Positions 1-5,133 of a stretch of DNA of 5,133 nucleotides are shown piece after piece. Within the stretch, counting starts at the first letter, position 1; every line of letters begins with the position of its first letter. A program made the position numbers and the translations under genes. The notes below the pieces were generated by a model that saw only the letters and a program-made list of their open reading frames with translations, ran no database searches and was not told where the DNA came from. Source of the DNA: JADJPL01 sp049315745. GTDB lineage: Bacteria; Bacteroidota; Bacteroidia; Chitinophagales; Saprospiraceae. The DNA lies in NCBI GenBank assembly GCA_049315745.1, contig JBMOJO010000257.1, positions 1 through 5,133 on the forward strand, written 5' to 3'.

Positions 1-83
1 CCATCCAAAGAAAATTCTGCCGCCGCAGGCGGCAAAAACTTTTTACACAACCCCTGTCAAAATATAATTTGGTGCGAAGCGAC
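1..83 (+). repeat. Hairpin repeat, copy A (partial, cut by window start)
   Basis: This is the right-hand part of the repeat family also seen at 355-489, 3726-3853 and 5018-5133. Bases 1-9 (CCATCCAAA) are the last nine bases of a hairpin arm whose partner lies outside the window. They match the arm start of copy D (TTTGGATGG) and not those of B or C. A short spacer leads to a perfect 6-bp mini-hairpin, GCCGCC (19-24), loop GCA, GGCGGC (28-33). After an A/T stretch and ACAACCCC comes an end module, AATATAATTTGG (61-72) and GCGAAGC (74-80). That module is the reverse complement of the left end of the other copies. Compared with copy D, copy A carries about six extra bases near 55-60. Reading as a mobile non-autonomous element is inference. 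Confidence 0.8.
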
Positions 84-161
84 TTAAAAAGGCTTTTCAG
101 ACAACTCCGACAGTGTTTACTTCAAAACACAAGAAGAATTTATTGAGACTGATTAATTGCG

Positions 162-199
162 GAGCGGGTTCAGGGATTATCCCTGCCCGCTCTTTTTTT
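162..199 (+). terminator. Rho-independent terminator, plus strand
   Basis: The outer stem GAGCGGG (162-168) pairs with CCCGCTC (186-192). An inner stem CAGGGA (171-176) pairs with TCCCTG (180-185) around a TTA loop, and only TT (169-170) is unpaired between the two stems. Seven T residues follow directly (193-199). This is a textbook intrinsic terminator for transcription running rightward. No gene on the plus strand precedes it inside the window. The terminated transcript therefore starts before position 1, or the site is the leftover 3' end of a gene cut off by repeat copy A. Confidence 0.8.
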
Positions 200-264
200 A
201 TCATGCTGTCGTTGGCTAGCGTTCGGCTAAAGCCGGATTGGGGGCGTGTAATTTTTATTCCTCC

Positions 265-324
265 AGCTGAAGCTGGAGGCTATTCAAGGGCCCTTGAGCT
301 AAAGCTGGAGGCCATTCAAGGGCC
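265..324 (+). repeat. Imperfect direct duplication, 28-nt unit, 32-bp period
   Basis: The units at 265-292 and 297-324 agree at 26 of 28 positions; both share AGCTGGAGGC and ATTCAAGGGCC. The first unit overlaps a hairpin, CCTCCAGC (260-267), loop TGAA, GCTGGAGG (272-279). The junction of the units contains a perfect 14-bp palindrome, TCAAGGGCCCTTGA (284-297). Just upstream, CGGCTAAAGCCG is another small hairpin of the same GCT-AA-AGC style. No reading frame here looks like a protein. It appears to be a second intergenic repeat family, unrelated in sequence to the long-hairpin repeats on either side. Confidence 0.75.
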
Positions 325-354
325 TGCAGATGAAGATTTAGGCAATGTAAGAGT

Positions 355-489
355 GGGTTGTATAAAAAGTCTTTTCATGGCGCTTCGTACCAAATTATAT
401 TTGGATAGCGACATCTTTTTATTGATTTTGCTTCGCAAAATCAATAAAAAGATGTCGCTATCCAAAGAATATTTCGTCGCCGAAGGCGG
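355..489 (+). repeat. Hairpin repeat, copy B (complete long hairpin)
   Basis: A 21-nt module at 355-375 (GGGTTGT followed by an A-run, GTC and a T-run) matches copy D 5041-5061 at all but two positions. Next come GCTTCGT (382-388) and CCAAATTATATTTGG (390-404), itself a 6-bp inverted repeat around TAT. The core is a perfect hairpin with 32-nt arms 400-431 and 435-466 and a TTC loop (432-434). A degenerate mini-hairpin follows, CGCC (478-481), loop GAA, GGCG (485-488). The stop codon of the minus-strand ATPase gene is only 6 bp further on. The hairpin would therefore lie at the 3' end of that mRNA, where it could stabilise the transcript or be cut by RNase III (inference). It lacks a U-run for intrinsic termination. 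Confidence 0.88.
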
Positions 490-495
490 ATGAAA

Positions 496-2037
496 CTACA
501 CCTCCTCCGCCTCCCAAGCCTCAATATTCTTGGTTTTGCTGGAAAACTGGACGCCGATGCCGGTGACCGGCTTCCCCTTTTCCCAGGCATGACGGTAATA
601 GCGCTTGTTGCGGATTTGCGCGAGGGCTTCCTGTGGGCTTTTATCGAGTTTGTATTCCAGGATATAAAGATGGGTAGGCGTTTCGACCATACTGTCGGCA
701 CGGCCATCGGAAGTGCAGACTTCGCTGTGTACCTTGATGCCCATGTAGGTAAAGAGTAGGTGTATGGCAGCGTGGAAGAATTTTTCGGGATATTTCTCGT
801 GCAGGAAATACGGAACATGGGCAAAAATCTCCTGCAGGATGCGGAAGACTTGTTCCAGATCATCGGCGATAAAAGCGCGTTCGAGTTTGATGGCCATGGT
901 TACGCCGGTGCCTTTGCTGACGCCCCCGAAGGCTTCGAATAAATAGGCGAGCATGGAGTTTTTGACCTCGCGGTTGGGGTAGTCGAGGGTATATTGGCCG
1001 AACTCGTCGCGGGACTGGATGGTGAGGTAGCCGGTTTGGTATAGGAGGCCGAAGAGGCGGATATCCTCGAGGTCGAAGCTATCGAAATCGAGGGTGCTTT
1101 GCCCGATGGCTTGCAGGTCAAATACGCCCTGTTGTTTGAGGATTTGGATGAGGAAGGTGGGGGTTCCGGTAGCAAACCAGAAGTTGTCGAATTCTTTGCG
1201 GTCGAAGAAATTATTGACCGAAACCGGATTATAGACCGTTTCTGCGGATTGGTGAAAGCGATATCCGTTGTACCAATCGCGCATTTGCTCGAGGAGTTGA
1301 TCGCGGGACAAGCCGCGGGCAGTACACGCTGCTGCGATTTCTTCGGGGAAGTTATCTTCCAGTTCGGCCTGGGTATATCCGAGCATGGTGGCATAGTCGG
1401 GGTGGGTCGTGAGGTCCACGAGGTTATTGAGCCCGGAGAAGATGCCGGTTTTGGAAAATTTGCTCACCCCGGTGAGGAAGACGAGCTCGAGAAGCGTGTC
1501 GAGTTCTTTGAGGACGCTATAAAAGCCTTTGAGGAGTTCGCGGTTGGCATAGGCCGTAGATAACTCTTTGCCAAGGTAGTGGACAATGGGCGCATCGTAT
1601 TCGTCCACCAGCACAACGACCTTACCGCGTTCGGAGAGGGCGAGGATCAGTTCGCGGAATTTATCCCGGGCGGTTGTGGCTTTGAGGTCAATGCCATTGC
1701 GGGTGCCGATTTCGGCGATGCGTTCGGCGAGGGGTTCTTCGAGGCCGCGCTGTTCGAAATTGACATCTTTGAGGGAGAGTTTGATTACGGGGCGTACCCT
1801 GTTCCAGTCCCACTTGCCTTCGATCCAAAGTCCCTTAAACAACTCCCGGCTGCCGCTGAAGAGTTCGAGTAGGGTGGAGATAGTGATAGATTTACCGAAT
1901 CGCCGTGGTCTGGAAAGGAAATAGGCCCCCTGATGGGAGGCGATATGGAAGACATATTGGGTCTTATCCACATACACGAACCCATTTTCAATGATTTTCC
2001 GAAAATCCTGCAGGCCGAGCGGCAGTTTTCTGGGCAT
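496..2037 (-). CDS. AAA-ATPase-like protein with C-terminal PD-(D/E)XK nuclease domain
   Basis: The 513-residue protein belongs to the AAA-ATPase-like family fused to a PD-(D/E)XK nuclease domain (the PF09820/PF08011, DUF1703 type). The N-terminus LPLGLQDFRKI...YVDKT is typical of the family and supports the ATG at 2037. The P-loop is RPRRFGKS (residues 43-50), lacking the usual first glycine, which is normal in this family. Walker B is VVVLVDEYD (140-148). FLTGVSKFS (187-195) and DWYNGYRF (254-261) are further family motifs. The nuclease signature near the C-terminus is GRAD (D448), then E461-x-K463 in LEYK and AQI (Q474), so the catalytic triad looks intact. Length is ordinary and no frameshift is seen. 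The biological role of the family is not settled; mobile-element or defence roles have been suggested. It is clearly more G+C rich than the next gene upstream (35 of 60 bases in 1021-1080). It has its own promoter at 2051-2058, and repeat copy B follows its stop codon. Confidence 0.93.
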   Translation of the reverse strand: MPRKLPLGLQDFRKIIENGFVYVDKTQYVFHIASHQGAYFLSRPRRFGKSITISTLLELFSGSRELFKGLWIEGKWDWNRVRPVIKLSLKDVNFEQRGLEEPLAERIAEIGTRNGIDLKATTARDKFRELILALSERGKVVVLVDEYDAPIVHYLGKELSTAYANRELLKGFYSVLKELDTLLELVFLTGVSKFSKTGIFSGLNNLVDLTTHPDYATMLGYTQAELEDNFPEEIAAACTARGLSRDQLLEQMRDWYNGYRFHQSAETVYNPVSVNNFFDRKEFDNFWFATGTPTFLIQILKQQGVFDLQAIGQSTLDFDSFDLEDIRLFGLLYQTGYLTIQSRDEFGQYTLDYPNREVKNSMLAYLFEAFGGVSKGTGVTMAIKLERAFIADDLEQVFRILQEIFAHVPYFLHEKYPEKFFHAAIHLLFTYMGIKVHSEVCTSDGRADSMVETPTHLYILEYKLDKSPQEALAQIRNKRYYRHAWEKGKPVTGIGVQFSSKTKNIEAWEAEEV

Positions 2038-2050
2038 CTCTTTTTTTATA

Positions 2051-2058
2051 CAAATATA
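2051..2058 (-). promoter_or_regulatory. Bacteroidota-type -7 promoter element of the ATPase gene
   Basis: On the minus strand this reads TATATTTG, an exact match to the TAnnTTTG -7 consensus of the Bacteroidota housekeeping sigma factor. It ends 13 bp before the ATPase start codon. Transcription would begin roughly 4-7 bases downstream and leave a leader of only about 7-10 nt (AAAAAAAGAG), with no room for a normal ribosome binding site. I see no convincing -33 TTTG at the expected distance, so the call rests on the -7 element and its position. Confidence 0.6.
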
Positions 2059-2060
2059 CG

Positions 2061-2095
2061 AAAAAAACGGGTGTGGGGCTGATTGTACAGGCCCC
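2061..2095 (-). terminator. Possible terminator after the GIY-YIG gene
   Basis: On the minus strand, GGGG-C-CTG pairs with CAG-CCCC (7 bp with one bulged base; plus-strand arms 2075-2081 and 2088-2095) around a 6-nt loop. Seven T residues follow (plus-strand A-run 2061-2067). The T-run starts 7 nt after the stem, further than in a standard intrinsic terminator, so efficiency is uncertain. Its position, 33 bp after the GIY-YIG stop and just before the ATPase promoter, fits separation of the two genes. Confidence 0.4.
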
Positions 2096-2127
2096 TTAAA
2101 TAACCAGATACTTTGTTATTGAAGACT

Positions 2128-2988
2128 TTACCCTGTTACTTTATTATTCGCCTCAAAGTCTTTCAGTGTTATGCCATCTTCAGATTTCCATTCTATTAAT
2201 CCATTTGCATTTCGTCCCATCACCATTGTTGCGGCTGTTGATGGACTGCTGAAAATGTAATCGTCTGTAAATTCAAGATATTCTCCTTTGTGATTTAGCG
2301 CTCCCTCCTCAATTAGTTTTTGTCTATATGAGATGAAATTTTGAGTCATTGAGTTAACTATCGTTGCAGCAGCTTTTGAGCCTTTAAACACCACAAATCC
2401 ATCAGAAGTTGGTTCACCTTGTCCGTCAGCACCACGCACTGCTCTAATAAAGAAGGTCGCTTGTCTTGGTTTAGCTTTAAATTCCCGCTTTTCTTCAAAA
2501 ACCTTGTGTCCTAAGGTATTTACAAGAAGTTTGATATACTCAATAAATTCTTCCATTTCTGCAATTTCAGATTCAGAAATGGAAGATTGCGTCGGCACAA
2601 TGGAGTTTTCAACCTTATAGCGATTTGCTGCTTTTGCAATTTCGTGCAGTCTGTTTTCTATGTATTTTATGTGTGCTTTATTTAAATTATCGTCTTTGCT
2701 TATAAAAACGATTGTTTCATTCCAAAAGTCCTTAGAATTCAATTGCTGGTTAAGTCTTTTTAGGATGGTCTCCGCCTCTCCGATGTAAACTTGATCCTTT
2801 CCATCATGGTTTTTTCCGAATAAAAGATAGACTCCCGTGCTTGTCAAGTCGTTACGGTCGGAACAGTCTTTAACTTTGATTCTTGGAATTTTATAAGCCT
2901 TTCCTGACCAATTAGAAAGTTCACAGCTCATCCGTCCGTTTGGGTCACCATCAATTAAAAATATTTTTATTGTCTTACGGAATTTCAT
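2128..2988 (-). CDS. GIY-YIG nuclease family protein with DUF4357-like C-terminal domain
   Basis: The protein has 286 residues from the ATG at 2988. The frame is open to an ATG at 3084, but those extra 32 residues do not resemble the family, whereas MKFRKTIKIFLIDGDPNG does. The GIY-YIG core is G52-V53-Y54 (TGVYLLFG) and Y68-I69-G70 (QVYIGEAE). R78 in LKRLN is the likely catalytic arginine, and E111 in HIKYIENRL the likely metal-binding glutamate. A charged, probably helical linker (about 138-175) leads to a C-terminal region (about 195-280). Its SDGFVVFKGSKAA, FSSPSTAA and NGLIEWKSEDGITL motifs match DUF4357, commonly attached to such nucleases. Known GIY-YIG enzymes cut DNA with a single metal; the cellular role and target here are unknown. 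The gene is very A+T rich (18 G+C of 60 in 2641-2700), which suggests separate acquisition. No clear promoter was seen upstream. Confidence 0.85.
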   Translation of the reverse strand: MKFRKTIKIFLIDGDPNGRMSCELSNWSGKAYKIPRIKVKDCSDRNDLTSTGVYLLFGKNHDGKDQVYIGEAETILKRLNQQLNSKDFWNETIVFISKDDNLNKAHIKYIENRLHEIAKAANRYKVENSIVPTQSSISESEIAEMEEFIEYIKLLVNTLGHKVFEEKREFKAKPRQATFFIRAVRGADGQGEPTSDGFVVFKGSKAAATIVNSMTQNFISYRQKLIEEGALNHKGEYLEFTDDYIFSSPSTAATMVMGRNANGLIEWKSEDGITLKDFEANNKVTG

Positions 2989-3129
2989 GCTTTGGTTTTT
3001 TTGTTTTACTATAAGTTGAAAAGTCTTAGGGGGAGTCAAATTTTTCCGGCAAGTTAATTCAATCTGATATCCAATTTCCAGCAAAGATTGTAATTTAAAA
3101 CCTGTAGGATTATATCTCCACAGTACCTT

Positions 3130-3669
3130 TTATTTCATTCTGCTAAAACGGATGTATTGAACGGCATCTACCGAATAGTTCGTGATGGAATTGGCTTCAT
3201 TCTTCTTTTTACCCGAAGTCAGTTCAAATATGAGGTTTCCGTCTATGAGCTCATATTTCGCGGTGAGATAAATGCCCTGGGTTTCAAAAGTGGAGAAAAG
3301 TTTATTTTCAAATTGGTAGTTCAGTAACTCGATACCGCCGCCTTCGTCTGTAATGAAGATGTTTTTTTCGAGATATTTTAATTGGTAATCCTTAACTAAG
3401 GGTTGTTTTTGTGACAAATATTCGGTTTTCCATATCCAGGAGGTATCATTGATAGGTGTTATGGTCAGTAAAACCTCTACGCTATCCCTAATTATGCCAT
3501 TATTGTACATGTGCAAGGTTCCTCCCCATTGGCCAATGCACCTGTCTGGAAATTTATCCTGGCCCTGCGCGGAAAACAACATGGAGGAAAAAATAAACAG
3601 GAATAGCCACTGAATGTAGGTCTTCTTGAATGTGCCGGGGAATGTGGAGAGAACGTGTGGGCCAAACAT
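3130..3669 (-). CDS. Secreted beta-rich protein of unknown function
   Basis: The 179-residue protein has an N-terminal export signal: basic FKK (14-16), hydrophobic WLFLFIFSSMLFSA (21-34) and probable cleavage after A34 or G36, before QDKFPDR. There is no lipobox cysteine, so release to the periplasm or outside is expected. The mature part (about 143 residues) opens with CIGQWGGTLHMYNNG (44-58) and continues as alternating short strands such as VEVLLTITP, YQLKYLEKNIFI and LIFELTSG. A 'GxWxG' start followed by many strands resembles small lipocalin-like or calycin beta-barrels, but this is fold guesswork and I recognise no named family. The ATG at 3669 is the only usable start before the signal. 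It gives an unusually long n-region of 13 residues before KK. The gene is separated from the oxidase by repeat copy C and from the GIY-YIG gene by 141 bp. Confidence 0.75.
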   Translation of the reverse strand: MFGPHVLSTFPGTFKKTYIQWLFLFIFSSMLFSAQGQDKFPDRCIGQWGGTLHMYNNGIIRDSVEVLLTITPINDTSWIWKTEYLSQKQPLVKDYQLKYLEKNIFITDEGGGIELLNYQFENKLFSTFETQGIYLTAKYELIDGNLIFELTSGKKKNEANSITNYSVDAVQYIRFSRMK

Positions 3670-3725
3670 ATTATGTTTTTTAATTTATGGAGGCTTTCTG
3701 ATAGATTGTTTAGAACGCGGCTGTC

Positions 3726-3853
3726 AAACAAGTCTTGTTTCGGTGCTTCGCGCCAAATAATATTTGGACAGGGACGTATTTTTCGTGATTTCGCTTCGCG
3801 AAATCACGAAAAATACGTCCCTGTCCAAAGAGAATTCCGCCGCAGCAGGCGGC
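3726..3853 (+). repeat. Hairpin repeat, copy C (complete long hairpin)
   Basis: It begins with a small palindrome, AAACAAG (3726-3732), T, CTTGTTT (3734-3740), comparable to the AAAAAGTCTTTT module of copies B and D. Then come GCTTCGC (3745-3751) and CCAAATAATATTTGG (3753-3767). The hairpin arms are 3763-3794 and 3798-3829, perfectly paired over 32 bp with a TTC loop (3795-3797). AGAATT leads to the mini-hairpin CCGCC (3837-3841) and GGCGG (3848-3852), whose loop GCAGCA looks like a doubled GCA. The oxidase stop codon lies 11 bp further on, so the repeat would form the 3' untranslated end of that mRNA. This is the same arrangement as copy B behind the ATPase gene. Confidence 0.9.
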
Positions 3854-3864
3854 GTCTTACTTAT

Positions 3865-4968
3865 TTAGGCAGTATCATTGATTGCTTTTACTGCATTTTT
3901 GGCCGATTGAGCAGCCGTATGTACAGATACCCAGTCCTCGCCATCGGTATATTCGCCCCCGGCAAAATAGAGTTTGCCGGCAATGGAAGTGCCCAATTCC
4001 CTCACTGTTCTCCAGTCGGCAAAATCAGTCATGTAGCCACCCCGGATAAAGGGCTCGTTATTCCAATTTTGGGCAATGTGTTTGATGTAATTTGGCGTTG
4101 CCTGATTGGCGTAAATGCCGTCCAGTTCTTTGAGGATAAAGTCTTTAACCTGATTTGGGGGAAGATTGATGTAATCGAGGGCCGGAGTTCCCACCGCAAA
4201 TAATCCGATAATATGTTTACTGGTTTTTTGCCCGAGGGAAGCGTTGTAGTAAATTTTTTCGCCTTTCGCATTGGAGGATAATTCCACCCCTTCACCGTAG
4301 AAATTTTTAGAAAACTCGACAAAAGCCTTGAATCCTTCCCAAATGACCGAATTGCGAATTGCATCCGATTTCTTTTGCGGCAGGTTGGGGGTAAATTGAA
4401 TATCGCCTTCTTTAAGAATTTTAAGCGGCACGGAAATCACGACTTTATCGGCGGTTAATTGCCCCTTTTGGGTATTCACCAGGATTTGATCACCGGAATA
4501 ATCAATGGATTGGACAATGGTATTAAAGGAAATTTTTTTGGAAACGGCAGGAAAAATGTGGTCTTCAAAAAAATTAAACCAGGAGTAGTTGACAAATTTT
4601 CGGTCAGGGGCATCTGCAACGGTCTGAATATTTACCTTGATCGAAGCATCATTGACGATTTCCTGAAAAATTCCGGTATTGGTTTCCAACCACTCTGCTC
4701 CCAGTGGAATCGGAAAATCGGCAAAACTGGTATTGATTCGCATTCTCCCTCCGTAGGTAGGGGAGGCCTCCAAAATCTGAAAATCGGTTCCCTGTTGGTG
4801 CAGAAAATATCCAGCCGATAATCCACCGGCCCCGGCCCCGATAATGATCACTTTTCCGGCAAAGGGTTCAGGCATAAAGTCCTCTTGTTGGCAGGATACC
4901 AATAGGTTATGAACAGGTAATCCAATGCCGAAAACCCCGCAGATTTGAATAAACTCTTTTCTTGTCAT
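3865..4968 (-). CDS. FAD-dependent amine-oxidase-like protein, probable lipoprotein
   Basis: The 367-residue flavoprotein belongs to the amine oxidase/NAD(P)-binding Rossmann superfamily. The N-terminus has a Tat-like TRKEF (RK instead of RR) and a hydrophobic stretch ending in the lipobox LVSC (C26). It is therefore probably lipid-anchored, perhaps exported folded with FAD (inference). The FAD site is IIIGAGAGG (G44, G46, G49), E67 for the ribose, and YGGRMR (72-77). LTADKVVISVPLKIL (171-185) is the usual return strand of the FAD domain. W302 in QNWNNEPFIRGGY and the C-terminal LYFAGGEYTDGEDWVSVHTA (333-352) match the family's second FAD-contact region. The family is usually about 430-500 residues. 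Here the part between residue 95 and about 145 is short, so much of the helical substrate domain is missing and the substrate cannot be guessed. The ATG at 4968 fits the signal. Repeat copy C follows the stop and copy D lies about 50 bp upstream. Confidence 0.9.
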   Translation of the reverse strand: MTRKEFIQICGVFGIGLPVHNLLVSCQQEDFMPEPFAGKVIIIGAGAGGLSAGYFLHQQGTDFQILEASPTYGGRMRINTSFADFPIPLGAEWLETNTGIFQEIVNDASIKVNIQTVADAPDRKFVNYSWFNFFEDHIFPAVSKKISFNTIVQSIDYSGDQILVNTQKGQLTADKVVISVPLKILKEGDIQFTPNLPQKKSDAIRNSVIWEGFKAFVEFSKNFYGEGVELSSNAKGEKIYYNASLGQKTSKHIIGLFAVGTPALDYINLPPNQVKDFILKELDGIYANQATPNYIKHIAQNWNNEPFIRGGYMTDFADWRTVRELGTSIAGKLYFAGGEYTDGEDWVSVHTAAQSAKNAVKAINDTA

Positions 4969-5017
4969 TTTTAGCTGTTTATGCTGTGCTGTTTTGCATG
5001 AGGCTCATTTTTTCTTG

Positions 5018-5133
5018 TCGCTTTGCGCCAAATTATATTGGGGTTGTGCAAAAAGTCTTTTGCCGCCTTCGGCGGCAGAATTTTCTTTGGATGGAGACTT
5101 GTTTTTCATGATTTCGCTTCGCGAAATCATGAA
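5018..5133 (-). repeat. Hairpin repeat, copy D (cut by window end, inverted relative to A-C)
   Basis: Read on the plus strand it starts with GCTTTGC (5020-5026) and CCAAATTATATT (5028-5039). GGGGTTGTGC and an A-run/GTC/T-run module follow. Then comes a perfect mini-hairpin, GCCGCC (5062-5067), loop TTC, GGCGGC (5071-5076), and AGAATTTTC. The long-hairpin arm runs 5086-5117 (32 nt, as in B and C), with a TTC loop at 5118-5120. The 13 visible bases of the other arm (5121-5133) pair perfectly. The order is the reverse complement of copy A, and both share the arm start TTTGGATGG. It lies about 50 bp upstream of the oxidase gene, so it could carry or disturb that gene's promoter (inference). Confidence 0.85.

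Noticed and set aside
61..72. The AATATAATTTGG repeat end as an outward promoter
   Set aside because: The spacing is TA-nnn-TTTG where TA-nn-TTTG is expected, and no upstream -33 element is visible at a fitting distance.
113..493. A 126-codon open frame on the plus strand in the repeat region
   Set aside because: It runs straight through the intrinsic terminator, the tandem duplication and the long hairpin of copy B, and its product resembles no protein family.
1..495. CRISPR array or tRNA gene in the repeat-rich left end
   Set aside because: The repeats are not regularly spaced units with unique spacers, and no cloverleaf or T-arm pattern could be made to fit near 162-199.
496..2037. Several long open frames antisense or out of frame to the ATPase gene (for example 1099-1563, 1579-1872 and 900-1394)
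   Set aside because: They are by-products of the G+C-rich codon use of the ATPase gene, whose own motifs are unambiguous.
2989..3084. A 32-residue N-terminal extension of the GIY-YIG protein starting at 3084
   Set aside because: The extra residues do not look like the family N-terminus, which begins at the ATG at 2988.
3663..3670. A TATGTTTG match to the Bacteroidota -7 element on the minus strand
   Set aside because: It overlaps the only usable start codon (3669) of the secreted-protein gene, so a transcript from it would lack the start; probably chance.

Overview
The window reads as a piece of chromosome from a Bacteroidota bacterium (inference). Three things point there: an AAA-ATPase/PD-(D/E)XK fusion of a type greatly expanded in that phylum, a perfect TAnnTTTG-type -7 promoter element in front of it, and AT-rich leaders without strong Shine-Dalgarno sites. 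A lipoprotein-type flavin oxidase with the 'TRKEF...LVSC' N-terminus is also typical. The species cannot be read from the sequence.

Layout: four convincing protein genes, all on the minus strand. In transcription order they are a FAD-dependent amine-oxidase-like lipoprotein (4968-3865), a small secreted beta-rich protein of unknown function (3669-3130), a GIY-YIG nuclease with a DUF4357-like C-terminus (2988-2128), and a AAA-ATPase with a C-terminal PD-(D/E)XK nuclease domain (2037-496). Every gap between genes exceeds 85 bp and the genes differ in base composition, so they are probably separate units and not one operon. No shared pathway is evident. The two nuclease genes are neighbours and may be accessory cargo.

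The gene-free DNA is the most striking part. Four copies (A-D) of one palindrome-rich repeat lie at 1-83, 355-489, 3726-3853 and 5018-5133; A and D are cut by the window ends. Each contains a long hairpin with arms of exactly 32 nt and a TTC loop, then a short G+C mini-hairpin. Ends are built from GCTTCGC plus CCAAATTATATT. Eight of the 32 arm columns differ between copies, yet both complete hairpins pair perfectly, so every change in one arm is mirrored in the other. Copies B and C sit 6 and 11 bp downstream of stop codons in the same orientation. Copies A and D are inverted relative to each other and share the same arm subtype. No transposase is present, so the family looks like a non-autonomous MITE/REP-like element.

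Bases 1-495 hold no gene: they contain copies A and B, a good intrinsic terminator (162-199) and a separate 32-bp-period duplication (265-324).
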